A DNA stretch of 64,000 bases from JAJRXR01 sp041987545 (GCA_041987545.1 JBHIWH010000001.1:848289-912288), one strand, 5' to 3'. Counted from the stretch's first letter, positions 25,775-34,105 are shown. Program-made: numbers and translations. Notes: generated by a model not told the origin, from the letters alone.

Positions 25775-28700
25775 ATGCGTCGCCTCGCGTTGTGGCTGCT
25801 GGTCGCGCTGGTGGGCATGGGGGGCGTGGTCGCCCTCGGGCTCGTCGCGCGCGAGCGGGCCAGGCGCGAGGCGACGGTCTACACCGACGGCCGGACCATC
25901 GCCGTCCCCGCCGCCGACGCGCCCCTGCGCACGATCGTCTGGACGCCTCCCGAGCCCCTGCCGGGCGACGTCAACACGCCGGGCGAGGACCACCAGCCCC
26001 GCGTGAGCCTCGGGGGCGGTGAGCTGTTCTTCGTCCGCGGGCGCCCGGGCGGGGGCGCCGACATCTGGTGGGCCAAACGCGACGGCGACGCCTGGGCCGC
26101 CCCCGAGCCCATCGACGCGATCAACACCGACGACGCCGACGAGATCACGCCCTGCCCGACGCCCTCGGGCGACGCGTTGCTCTTCGCCTCCGACCGCCCC
26201 GCGGGCGCCGGCGGCTACGACCTGTGGATTGCGCGCCGCGACGACGACGGCGGCTGGTCCGAGCCCGTCTGGCTGGGCGACGCGGTGAACACGCCCCACA
26301 ACGACTACGCCCCCAGCGTCGCGCCCGACGGGCTCTGGCTCTGGTTCGCCTCCAACCGCCCCGACAAGACGCCCGGCGCCGACGACGACGAGGCCGAGCC
26401 GACAGACCCGTTCGCCCCGCCCCCCGCCGCGGCCGACTACGACATCTACCGCGCCCGCTTCGCGGGCGACTCGGCGACGCTCGTCACCCGCGTCGAGGAG
26501 CTCTGCTCGGACGCCGCCGACGCCGCCCCCGCGTGGTCGCCCGCGGGCGACTTCGTCTACTTCGCCTCCAACCGAGAGGGCGGGACCGCCTCCGACGAGA
26601 ACGGATCTGAAAAGGTCAGTTTCGACCTCTACCGCGCCCGCATCGCCGACGGCGCCCCGCTCGAGCCCGAGCCCCTCGGCCCGACGATCAACACCGAGCG
26701 CGACGAGATCGACCCCGCGATCGCGATGGGCGGCTTCGAGCTGCTTTTCTCCGTCGCCCTCCCCGCCGACGACCGCGAAGACGACCCGGACCTGGACCTC
26801 GCCCGCTCGCGCTCGGCCGAGGTCTACCCGGTCGTGGACGCCTCGCGGATGCGCTTCGACCTGCCGGCTCTGTGGAACCTCTTCGGCCCCTGGCTGCTGT
26901 CGCTGCTGCTCGCGCTGCTGCTCCTGCTGCTGCTGCTCAAGTTCCGCTCCAGCCCCGCCGCCCAGGGCCGCTGGCGGAAGATGAGCCTGCTGGCCCGGTG
27001 CCTGCTGCTCTCGCTGCTGATCCACGCGCTGCTGCTGGCGCTGCTCGGGCTGTGGCGCGTCTCGACGGGCATCGGCGACCTGCTCGAGGACGAGGGCGGG
27101 ATGCGCATCCGATTGACGTCCTCCCGGGGCGGGGTCGCGACGCAGCTCACGGGCGCGTTCGTCGCCGCCCCGGCCGAGCTGGCCAGCTCCGCCGCGACCT
27201 CCCGCGCGAGCACCCAGGCCGAGCAGGCGCCCGCGACCATGATGGAGGCCGGCGCGGACCGCGCCCGGATGGACGCGCAGCGGTCGGAGTCGTCGCTGGC
27301 CGCCGCGACCGCCGCCGAGCGGACCCCCAGCCCGTCGTCGACGGCGGTCGAGACCGCCGCCTCGCCCGAGTCGGTCTCCGCGCCCGCGGCGGTCCGCGCC
27401 CGGCGCGTCGGCGAGTCCACGCAGACGCCGACCGTCGCCGCGGCGAGCGACACGTCCCGCGCCCAGGCCCGGCCCTCCGGCGCGCCCACGACCTCCGCGT
27501 CGATCGAGCCGGACGACGCACGCGACCAGCGCGTCGCGATGCGGCAGGCGCCGGCGTCAGACGCGGCGCCCGACGCCGCGCCCTCGCCGACCGCCGAGCC
27601 CTCGCTGGCCGCGACGCCCGCCACGACTGCATCGGCCGAGCAGGCCGAGCGCGTCGCCTCGGGAGAGGTCGCCCAGATCGCTCCCCCGATCGCGGCCTCA
27701 ACGGGGTCCTCGGCGCCGACGACCGCGATCCGCTCTTCGGGCGACCCGGCCACGCTCGCGAGCACGGGCGCCGAGGCCGCGGACTTGTCGCCCAAGGCGT
27801 CGGCCGCCCCCGCGCTGACCGCGGCGAGCGGCGCAGAATCACGACCGGCGCCCGGCGCGACCCCCGACTCGCCGGCCCAGGCGCCCGGCCTTGCCCTCGT
27901 CGAGTCGGCGGCGCCCGCCGCGACGTCCGAGACCGGCGCCCGACCGACGCCGGTCGCCGAGTCCGGCTCGAGTTCCCCCGCGGCCCCCGACGCGGGCGCC
28001 GACGCCCCGACCGCGAGCCTCGCCCGCAACGACCCCGGCCGAGCGTCCATGGACGCAACCCCGATCGACCGGACCACGCCATCCGAAGGGACGGTCGCAG
28101 ACGCCGCGCCCACGTCGGCCGTTGAGCCCGCCGCCGCGGATGCGCCCGCAGACGTCGCCGCTCCGCAGACCCAGGGGACGGCGGTCGCGGTGAGCGAAAG
28201 TGCAGAGGGCGCAGCCGAGATCCCGAGCGCCTCGCCGTCGCGCGCACCGAATCAAACCCCGGCCGAACTCTCCGAGTCAGACTCGCAGATGGCCAGCGTG
28301 CAGCCCGCCGCCAATGCGCTGCCAGTCGAGGCGGCGACCGGAGTCTCCGGCCCGACCGATGCCGAGGCGAGACCAGACTCGCCCGCGACGGCCAGCGTCG
28401 CGTCGGGCGCGCCGAGCGCCAGCGAACTCGCCCTCCCGACCGACGACGCCCCGCGGGACGCGCTCGCGGGCGCGGAGAGCGAGGGGCAGCCCGCGGCGCT
28501 CGTGGCCGACTCCGGCGCCCGGGCCGCGCCGGTCGCCGCCGAGGACTCCACGAGCCAGATCCGCGCCCTGGCGCCCGAGGCAGCCGCGGCCGACATGCAG
28601 CGCCTCGACAGTGCGCCCTCGGACGGCGCCGCGTCCGACACGCCCGTTTCCCTCGACGCCGCGACCGTCGCCGCGGCGACGACAAGCATCGAGATCGCTC

Positions 28701-30322
28701 TCCCCGAGTCGGCGGCCGCCTCGAACGAAGATCTCGCATCGGACACCCCGTCGGGCGTCATTGCCACGCCCGATGTCTCGCCCCGCGCCGCGCTCGCGAC
28801 CGCCGACGAGCCCGCGAGCCAGGCGCCCGACTCGTTCGACCCGACGTCCCTGGACTCGGGCCCGGATCGCATCGCGACCGACGGCCCCGAAGAGTCGAGT
28901 CTCGAGCCGGCCGCGCCACCGGCGCCCACCACGCTCGCCCTCGCCCCCGCCGCAGCGACCGTCTCTCTCCCGGGCGCCGACGGCTCGCCCGCCGAGAGCG
29001 ACTCGGCCGCGACGGGCGCCATCCCGGCGCTCGCGGACGCCGACGCGCCCTCATCCCGCGCCCAGGTCGAACAGGCTGAGTCCAGCCCGAGCCTCGCGGT
29101 CCTCGACGTCCCGACCCGTGAGGGCATCGAGTCGGACACGCCGTCCGACTCCCGACTCGCCGACGCCTCCACGCCCCGCGAGCGGCCGCTGCCCGCGTCC
29201 ACGCTCGCCCCGGCCGCCGCGATCGCCGCCGACGTCCCGCCCCTGCCCGCCGAGCCCGAGGTCTACCCGCAGCGCGACGAGCAGGTCCGTCAGGAACTCG
29301 TCGAGCGCGGCGGCGGCTCCGAGGAGACCGAGAAGGCCGTCGCCGACGCCCTCGCATGGCTCGCCCGCAACCAGAGCCCCGACGGCCGCTGGTCCAGCCA
29401 GAACTTCCAGCGCTTCGGCGGCCCCTCGGGCGACCCCGCCCGCTACGACTTCGACGTCGCGACGACGGCCCTCGCCATGCTCTGCTTCCTGGGCGCGGAC
29501 CACACACCGATCGAAGAGGGGCCGTACCAGGGCAACGTCGCCCGCGCCATCGCCTGGCTCGTCGATCAGGAGAGCGGGCCCGGCGAGTTCCGCGCCGGCG
29601 AGTCCATGTACTCCCAGGCCATCGCGACCATCGCCCTCTGCGAGTCCTACGCGATGACCCGCGACCCCCGGCTCATCCCGCCCATCGAGCGCGCCATCGC
29701 CTTCATCGTCGGCGCCCGCAACGACACCGTCGGCGGCTGGCGCTACGAGCCCGGCCAGCCGGGCGACACCTCCGTCCTCGGCTGGATGGTCATGGCCTTC
29801 GAGTCCGCCCGCCGTTGCGGCATCGACATCGACCCCGTCGCCCCCCGAGTCGCCGACGACTGGCTCTCGGGCGTCATGGACCCCAACTGGCCCGGCCGCT
29901 ACGCCTACCGCCCCGGCATGGAGTCCACACGCTCGATGACCGCCGAGGGCATGTTCGTCCGCCAGCTCCTGCGGGCCGAGCGAGACGACCCGCGACAGCT
30001 CGGCGCCGCCCGGTTCGTCCTGCAGGACCTGCCCCGCTGGGACGAGGACGCCCCGACCTACCAGTGGTACTACGCCACGCTCGCCCTCTTCCAGCACGGC
30101 GGGGGCGCGTGGGACCGCTGGAACCGCTCGATGTCACGCGAACTCGTCAAGGCCCAACGCGGCGACGGCCCCGCCGCCGGCTCCTGGGACCCGACCGACC
30201 GCTACGCCCAGATCGGCGGCCGCATCTACCAGACCGCGATCTGCACGCTCACGCTCGAGGTCTACTACCGCTACCTGCCCTTGTACGTCGACGAGCCCGT
30301 CGCGGGGATGGGCGGGGAGTAG
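25775..30322 (+). CDS. Propeller-TM-linker-alpha/alpha-toroid envelope protein
   Basis: 1515 aa; AAGGAGCTCGG precedes ATG 25775. TM1 lies at residues 4-26. A PD40/TolB-like beta-propeller follows (about 60-345; GDALLFASDRPAGAGGYDLW, LWFASNRPDKTPG). Two Leu-rich membrane helices lie at 364-390 and 404-429 (CLLLSLLIHALLLALLGLW). About 735 residues of Ala/Ser/Pro/Thr/Asp low-complexity linker (430-1165) contain almost no Lys or aromatics. The C-terminal alpha/alpha barrel resembles prenyltransferase/squalene-cyclase repeats (ALAWLARNQSPDGRWSSQNF, DTVGGWRYEPGQPGDTSVLG, GGRIYQTAICTLTLEVYY). The layout (membrane anchor, long flexible arm, terminal domain next to ExbB/ExbD) recalls TonB/TolA. I infer a force-transmitting role, not an enzyme; the ligand is unknown. 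Confidence 0.85.
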   Translation: MRRLALWLLVALVGMGGVVALGLVARERARREATVYTDGRTIAVPAADAPLRTIVWTPPEPLPGDVNTPGEDHQPRVSLGGGELFFVRGRPGGGADIWWAKRDGDAWAAPEPIDAINTDDADEITPCPTPSGDALLFASDRPAGAGGYDLWIARRDDDGGWSEPVWLGDAVNTPHNDYAPSVAPDGLWLWFASNRPDKTPGADDDEAEPTDPFAPPPAAADYDIYRARFAGDSATLVTRVEELCSDAADAAPAWSPAGDFVYFASNREGGTASDENGSEKVSFDLYRARIADGAPLEPEPLGPTINTERDEIDPAIAMGGFELLFSVALPADDREDDPDLDLARSRSAEVYPVVDASRMRFDLPALWNLFGPWLLSLLLALLLLLLLLKFRSSPAAQGRWRKMSLLARCLLLSLLIHALLLALLGLWRVSTGIGDLLEDEGGMRIRLTSSRGGVATQLTGAFVAAPAELASSAATSRASTQAEQAPATMMEAGADRARMDAQRSESSLAAATAAERTPSPSSTAVETAASPESVSAPAAVRARRVGESTQTPTVAAASDTSRAQARPSGAPTTSASIEPDDARDQRVAMRQAPASDAAPDAAPSPTAEPSLAATPATTASAEQAERVASGEVAQIAPPIAASTGSSAPTTAIRSSGDPATLASTGAEAADLSPKASAAPALTAASGAESRPAPGATPDSPAQAPGLALVESAAPAATSETGARPTPVAESGSSSPAAPDAGADAPTASLARNDPGRASMDATPIDRTTPSEGTVADAAPTSAVEPAAADAPADVAAPQTQGTAVAVSESAEGAAEIPSASPSRAPNQTPAELSESDSQMASVQPAANALPVEAATGVSGPTDAEARPDSPATASVASGAPSASELALPTDDAPRDALAGAESEGQPAALVADSGARAAPVAAEDSTSQIRALAPEAAAADMQRLDSAPSDGAASDTPVSLDAATVAAATTSIEIALPESAAASNEDLASDTPSGVIATPDVSPRAALATADEPASQAPDSFDPTSLDSGPDRIATDGPEESSLEPAAPPAPTTLALAPAAATVSLPGADGSPAESDSAATGAIPALADADAPSSRAQVEQAESSPSLAVLDVPTREGIESDTPSDSRLADASTPRERPLPASTLAPAAAIAADVPPLPAEPEVYPQRDEQVRQELVERGGGSEETEKAVADALAWLARNQSPDGRWSSQNFQRFGGPSGDPARYDFDVATTALAMLCFLGADHTPIEEGPYQGNVARAIAWLVDQESGPGEFRAGESMYSQAIATIALCESYAMTRDPRLIPPIERAIAFIVGARNDTVGGWRYEPGQPGDTSVLGWMVMAFESARRCGIDIDPVAPRVADDWLSGVMDPNWPGRYAYRPGMESTRSMTAEGMFVRQLLRAERDDPRQLGAARFVLQDLPRWDEDAPTYQWYYATLALFQHGGGAWDRWNRSMSRELVKAQRGDGPAAGSWDPTDRYAQIGGRIYQTAICTLTLEVYYRYLPLYVDEPVAGMGGE

Positions 30323-30336
30323 GGGACCAACGAACA

Positions 30337-30363
30337 ACGCCCAAGCCGTGCCGGCCTGGGCGT
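30337..30363. terminator. Hairpin between convergent 25775 gene and tRNA-Ala
   Basis: ACGCCCAAGCCG and CGGCCTGGGCGT form a 12-bp stem with one mismatch and a 3-nt loop between the two convergent units. There is no T-run, so its activity is uncertain. Confidence 0.35.
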
Positions 30364-30373
30364 CTGGATCAAG

Positions 30374-30446
30374 TGGAGCGGAGGGGAGTCGAACCCCTGA
30401 CCTCATCATTGCGAACGATGCGCTCTACCAACTGAGCTACCGCCCC
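30374..30446 (-). tRNA. tRNA-Ala, anticodon CGC
   Basis: The minus strand folds into a full cloverleaf. The acceptor stem is GGGGCGG/CCGCTCC, the D arm is GCTC-AGTTGGTA-GAGC, the anticodon loop is TTCGCAA, and the T arm is AGGGG-TTCGACT-CCCCT with discriminator A. The G3:U70 wobble pair in the acceptor stem, the main alanine identity element, is present. The anticodon CGC reads GCG. CCA is not encoded. Confidence 0.93.
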
Positions 30447-30570
30447 GTGCGGCGGCAAGTGTAGACGCGCCCGACGCCCCCTTCCGCGGCCCCGCGCGGG
30501 CCGAGGCATCCCCGCCGCGGGCCCCGTTGATCAGGCGCTGAACGGCTCCCGACACCGCTGACGAGCCCGC

Positions 30571-30599
30571 TGGACTGTTGCGAACGCGTTTGCAATAAT
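30571..30599 (+). promoter_or_regulatory. Promoter with Zur/Fur-like palindrome upstream of znuA
   Basis: An 18-bp palindrome with one mismatched pair, TTGCGAACGCGTTTGCAA (30578-30595), lies between a possible -35 (TGGACT, 30571) and -10 (AATAAT, 30594). It is 46 nt before the zinc-transporter start. A zinc-responsive Fur-family repressor (Zur) is the expected ligand; this is inferred from position and symmetry. Confidence 0.55.
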
Positions 30600-30641
30600 C
30601 CATGGTCGCGTCACCCATGCCGCCCGCCGAGGACCCGTCCT

Positions 30642-31631
30642 GTGTACGACCTGCGCCGAGCCATCCTGCCGCTGATCGCCGCCCTGGCCCTCGTCGCCGC
30701 CGGCTGCGGCGAGTCGTCTCGCGAGCCGTCGCCCCGGGTCGTCGTCACGATCGCCCCGCTCGCGGGCCTCGTCGGGCCGCTGCTGCCCGAGGACGAAGAG
30801 GTCGGCATCGTCATCCCCCCCGGGCGGAGCGTTCACGGCTACGAGCCATCGCCCGCCGACCGGGCGATGCTCGAGCGGGCCGAGCTGGTCGTCTGCGTCG
30901 GCCTCGGGCTCGAGGGCTCGCTCGACGGCGTGCTCGACGCGATCGAGAAGCGCGGCAAGCTGATCCGATTCGCCGACGTCGTCGGCATCTCGGCCGACCA
31001 CGACCATGATCATGATCATGGTGATCACGACCATCACCACCACGCCGCCGACCCGCACCTCTGGCTCGACCCCGATCTGTGCATGGAGCTGATCGACGCC
31101 GTGGCCCAGCGCGTGCACGCGGCGCCCCGGACCGAGGAGGATCGTCAACGCAACTCGGAGGTGCACTACCAGCTGCGTGGGAGCTGCGAGGCGATGAAGT
31201 CGAGCTACGCCGCGTTGCTTGAGCCCTACCGTGGCGCGGCCCTCGTGACGCACCACGACGCCTGGTCCCGCCTGCTCGACCCCCTTGGGATCAAGGTCGC
31301 GGCGGTCATCCGCCCGATCGAGGGCGCCGAGCCGACCCCGGCCGAGCTGGCCGCGGCCCAGCGCGCGATCGAACGACGCGAGGCGGTCGGCATCATCATC
31401 GAGCCGCAGTTCGACGCCGCCTGGCCCCGCCGAATCGCCGCCGAGGCGGGCGTGCCCGTCGCCGTCCTCGACCCCATCGGCGACGGCGACTGGCTCGCCA
31501 TGATGCAGTCCAACCTGGCCGAGCTCCTTGTCCTCTTCAATGCGCCCGGGCAGACGGCTGACTTGTTGCGCCTCGACTTGCGCCTCGACGAGGCGGCCGG
31601 GCAGACCCCGCCCGAAGACCCCCAGCCGTAG
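30642..31631 (+). CDS. znuA: Zinc ABC transporter substrate-binding lipoprotein
   Basis: 329 aa, cluster A-I metal-binding protein. A lipoprotein signal ends in VAAGC. The fold motifs are VVVTIAPLAGLVGPLL, VHGYEPSPAD (metal His), a His-rich loop from ADHDHDHDHG to HHHH that precedes ADPHLWLDPD (metal His), THHDAW, and a C-terminal IIIEPQFD/LDPIGD region (Glu or Asp ligand). The His-rich loop favours zinc over manganese. The start is GTG 30642, after GAGGACCC. It is the first gene of znuA-znuC-znuB and is preceded by a Zur-like palindrome. Confidence 0.9.
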   Translation: MYDLRRAILPLIAALALVAAGCGESSREPSPRVVVTIAPLAGLVGPLLPEDEEVGIVIPPGRSVHGYEPSPADRAMLERAELVVCVGLGLEGSLDGVLDAIEKRGKLIRFADVVGISADHDHDHDHGDHDHHHHAADPHLWLDPDLCMELIDAVAQRVHAAPRTEEDRQRNSEVHYQLRGSCEAMKSSYAALLEPYRGAALVTHHDAWSRLLDPLGIKVAAVIRPIEGAEPTPAELAAAQRAIERREAVGIIIEPQFDAAWPRRIAAEAGVPVAVLDPIGDGDWLAMMQSNLAELLVLFNAPGQTADLLRLDLRLDEAAGQTPPEDPQP

Positions 31632-31641
31632 ACTCCGCGCG

Positions 31642-32529
31642 ATGCCAGAGACGGCACAACCCCCGGCCCTGTCGTTCGAGGGCGTGAGCTACGCCTACCC
31701 GGGCGCCGCCCTGGGCGGGTCGGGCGGCGCCGAAGCGATCCGGGGCGTGTCCCTCGACGTCCGCGTCGGCGAGCGCGTCGGGATCCTCGGGCCCAACGGC
31801 GGGGGCAAGTCCACGCTGCTCAAGATCGCGCTCGGACTCTTGAGCGGGTACGAGGGCGCCGTCCGCGTCTTCGGCCGCACGCCGGGCCAGGCCCGCCGCG
31901 AGGGCCTCGTCGGGTACGTCCCGCAGCGCGTCGAGGCCGAGCTGTCCCTGCCGGTGAGCGCCCGCCAGGTCGTGCAGATGGCGGCGACGGTCGGCGTGCC
32001 CGCGTGGCGCCCCTCGGGACCCGCCGTCCGCGCCAGGGTGGACGAATGCCTGGCGATGGTGGGGGCCTCCGAGTTCGCCGCCCGCCCGATCGGCAAGCTC
32101 TCGGGGGGCCAGATGCAGCGGGTGATGATCGCCCGCGCCCTGGCCCGCGAGCCCAGGATGCTCATGCTCGACGAGCCGACCGTCGGCATCGACGCCGCCG
32201 GCCAGCAGCGGTTCAGCGGGCTCGTCGAGCGACTCAACAAGGATCTAGGCCTGACCATCGTCGTGGTCTCGCACGACCTGCGCACGATCGCGACCTCCTG
32301 CGACCGCGTCGCCTGCCTGCGGCGGACGCTGCACTACCACGATGCGCCGGGCGGGCTGACGCCGGCCGTGCTCGCCGAGGTCTTCAGCCACGACATCGAG
32401 GCGGTCTTCGGCGAGGTCCACATCGACGCCCACCGGGCCGACGAGTGCGACGACCCGACGCACCACCATCATCACCACCACTCGCACCACGACCACGACG
32501 AGCACCTCCCCGGGGAGGACCGCCCCTGA
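31642..32529 (+). CDS. znuC: Zinc ABC transporter ATP-binding protein
   Basis: 295-aa ATPase of the zinc importer. Walker A is GPNGGGKST, the Q-loop lies at GYVPQRVEAE, the signature is LSGGQMQRVMIARAL, Walker B is MLMLDEPTVGID, and the switch His is in VVVSHDLRTI. The C-terminus carries a His-rich tail (seven His in a row, then SHHDHDEH) absent from most ATPases of the family. ATG 31642 lies 10 nt after the znuA stop. A TAGACT box that includes that stop codon ends 7 nt before the ATG. Confidence 0.92.
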   Translation: MPETAQPPALSFEGVSYAYPGAALGGSGGAEAIRGVSLDVRVGERVGILGPNGGGKSTLLKIALGLLSGYEGAVRVFGRTPGQARREGLVGYVPQRVEAELSLPVSARQVVQMAATVGVPAWRPSGPAVRARVDECLAMVGASEFAARPIGKLSGGQMQRVMIARALAREPRMLMLDEPTVGIDAAGQQRFSGLVERLNKDLGLTIVVVSHDLRTIATSCDRVACLRRTLHYHDAPGGLTPAVLAEVFSHDIEAVFGEVHIDAHRADECDDPTHHHHHHHSHHDHDEHLPGEDRP

Positions 32530-33419
32530 TGCGCACGCTCGATTACCTGTTCTCCGCGGACCTGGCCTCGGCTTATTGGAGCGTCGTCGTCGCGGGCGTC
32601 GCCATCGCCCTGTTCGCGGGCGTGCTGAGCGTGCTGGTCGTGGTCAAGCGGCTCGCGTTCATCGGCCAGGGCGTGAGCCACGCCGCGTTCGGAGGTGTGG
32701 GCCTGGCGTACCTCGTCGGCGTCGGAGTGGGCGGCGACCTGCCCTCGCGCCTGGCGCTGCTGGGCGTGTTGCTGGTCTTCTCGCTGGCCGCGGCACTCGG
32801 CATCGCCTGGCTGGGCGAGCGGTCCAGCTCGCGGACGGACACGGCGATCGGCATCGTCCTCGCCGTCTCCATGGCCCTCGGCTTCCTGCTGCTCCGCGAG
32901 GCCGGCGCACGGGCGGTCGCCTCGGGCAGGCCCGCGCCGCCCGCGATCGAGGGCGTCCTGTTCGGCAGCGTCGTGACCGTCACATGGCTGGACACCTGGA
33001 TCGCGGTCGGCGCCTGCGCGGCTTTGCTCGCGACCGTCTTCCTGGTCCGCCGCCCGATGCTCTTCTGGGCGTTCGACGAGCGTGTGTGCGAGGCGTTCGG
33101 CGCCCCCGGGGCGCGGATGCGGGTGCTGCTGCTCTGCCTGCTCGCCCTTGCCGTCGTCGTGACGGTCAAGCTCGCGGGCGTCGTGCTCGCGACGGCGCTC
33201 TTCGTCCTCCCCGGCGCCATCGCGCTCAAGCTCACCGACCGCCTCTGGACGGTCGTCGGCGCCTCGGTCGCCTCGGCGGTCGTGGGCGTGCTGGTGGGCC
33301 TCGTCGTCAGCTTCGAGCTGGACACCCCGGTCGGGCCCGGGATCGTGCTCGCCCTGGCGGCGATGTACGCCCTGGCGATGCTCGCCGGCGCGGGCGCCCG
33401 ACGCCTCACGACGGCCTGA
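32529..33419 (+). CDS. znuB: Zinc ABC transporter permease
   Basis: 296-aa ABC-3 family permease with about eight or nine membrane helices. Markers are LSVLVVVKRLAFIGQGVSHA (the conserved cytoplasmic segment that docks with the ATPase), GIVLAVSMALGFLLL and KLAGVVLATALFVLPGAIAL. Its ATG overlaps the znuC stop by one base (TGATG), so translation is coupled. The gene ends 12 nt before the assembly gap. Confidence 0.92.
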   Translation: MRTLDYLFSADLASAYWSVVVAGVAIALFAGVLSVLVVVKRLAFIGQGVSHAAFGGVGLAYLVGVGVGGDLPSRLALLGVLLVFSLAAALGIAWLGERSSSRTDTAIGIVLAVSMALGFLLLREAGARAVASGRPAPPAIEGVLFGSVVTVTWLDTWIAVGACAALLATVFLVRRPMLFWAFDERVCEAFGAPGARMRVLLLCLLALAVVVTVKLAGVVLATALFVLPGAIALKLTDRLWTVVGASVASAVVGVLVGLVVSFELDTPVGPGIVLALAAMYALAMLAGAGARRLTTA

Positions 33420-33431
33420 TCCCGACTTCTT

Positions 33432-33441
33432 NNNNNNNNNN
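33432..33441. other. Assembly gap (10 N)
   Basis: Ten ambiguous bases follow the znuB stop by 12 nt. A fixed run of 10 usually marks a scaffold join of unknown true length, so linkage between the left and right halves is provisional. Confidence 0.99.
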
Positions 33442-33449
33442 TCCCGATC

Positions 33450-33455
33450 TACCAT
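33450..33455 (+). promoter_or_regulatory. -10-like box before the 61-aa protein
   Basis: TACCAT occurs 38 nt before ATG 33494, directly after the gap. It is the same hexamer as at 8571, 34157 and 44585. Confidence 0.35.
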
Positions 33456-33493
33456 CGCCCCGACGCCCACCGACGGGCGCGAGGGAGGCGACC

Positions 33494-33679
33494 ATGAAGG
33501 CCGAGAAGCTGCTGGCCGAGCTCAACCGGCTCCGCCAGGACCTGGACGAGGACCCGACCGATATCGAGTGGCTCGCGCTGCACCACGCGTTCTGCTTCAT
33601 CTCGTACAAGCTGGGGGACTTCCAGGCGTACGTGGACGAGCAGGCCGGGGCGGGCGCCTTCGACGAGTTCGAGGACTGA
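33494..33679 (+). CDS. Hypothetical small protein (61 aa)
   Basis: A 61-aa protein with a strong ribosome-binding site (GAGGGAGGCGACC). It begins MKAEKLLAELNRLRQDLDED, an amphipathic helix, then has IEWLALHHAFCFISYKLGDF and an acidic end (FDEFED). There is no signal peptide or clear membrane helix, so it is probably cytosolic and helical. I do not recognise a family. Codon use (GC-ending) fits its neighbours, and the good start site supports a real gene. Confidence 0.7.
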   Translation: MKAEKLLAELNRLRQDLDEDPTDIEWLALHHAFCFISYKLGDFQAYVDEQAGAGAFDEFED

Positions 33680-33758
33680 TCGGGCCCCGGCCCCAGGACG
33701 CCGAGCGGGTAGCCTGGGCGGGCGCTGCCGGCCCCGCGGGCGAATCGGGGCCCCGGGC

Positions 33759-33786
33759 GGAACTTTTTCTGGCGCCCGGGCGTATC
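33759..33786 (+). promoter_or_regulatory. ECF-sigma-type promoter
   Basis: GGAAC (33759-33763), a 17-nt spacer and CGTATC (33781-33786) match the AAC...CGT form used by many extracytoplasmic-function sigma factors. It lies inside an inverted repeat (CCCGGGCG/CGCCCGGG). The T-run after GGAAC is also typical. The start of transcription would be near 33791-33795, where no sizeable gene begins. Confidence 0.55.
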
Positions 33787-33989
33787 CCTGGGCGATGATG
33801 CATCAATCGCGGACGGGCCCCGCGCCGGGAAGGTGAAAACCACCCGCCCCGGGCGACGGCAGGCCGCGACGACCGGCGAGACGACTCGCCGGGCGATGAG
33901 CCCCGGGTGACGGCCCGGGGAGAAGCGACCCGGCGGCCCGGTGCAGTAGGGCGACGGCTGGGATGACTCGTGCAGAAGGAGGTGATCCA

Positions 33990-34028
33990 GTGAACAAGTG
34001 TGACTGTACGAGAGGGCTGCGCCACTGA
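33990..34028 (+). CDS. Possible 12-aa leader peptide
   Basis: GTG 33990 starts a 12-codon ORF (MNKCDCTRGLRH). The most complete Shine-Dalgarno sequence of the window, AAGGAGGTGATCCAG (33976-33990), is correctly spaced 7 nt before it. The peptide has two Cys and two Arg but few branched-chain residues, so classical Ile/Val attenuation is unlikely. The stop lies inside the folded part of the candidate RNA, where ribosome position could select the fold. Confidence 0.4.
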   Translation: MNKCDCTRGLRH

Positions 34029-34105
34029 TTCGGCAGCTCGACGGGGCTTGCCGTTGAGTGCAGCCCGCACACGCAGGAACATCGCCTACACAGGCATTCC
34101 TACGG

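Noticed and set aside
34014..34066. tmRNA 5' domain
   Set aside because: TCGACGGGG-like text and GGGCTG were suggestive, but there is no tag ORF, no TTCGA-type T arm with CCA end, and ilvA-type coding sequence follows too soon.
33976..34070. Remnant of a 16S rRNA gene 3' end in reverse orientation
   Set aside because: Only the 15-nt terminus matches. The following bases show no similarity to helices 44-45, so a strong ribosome-binding site is the simpler reading.
33803..34072. 89-aa protein on the minus strand in the gene-poor region
   Set aside because: Pro/Ser/Arg-rich, no ribosome-binding site, and it runs through the structured candidate RNA and antisense to its promoter-proximal part.
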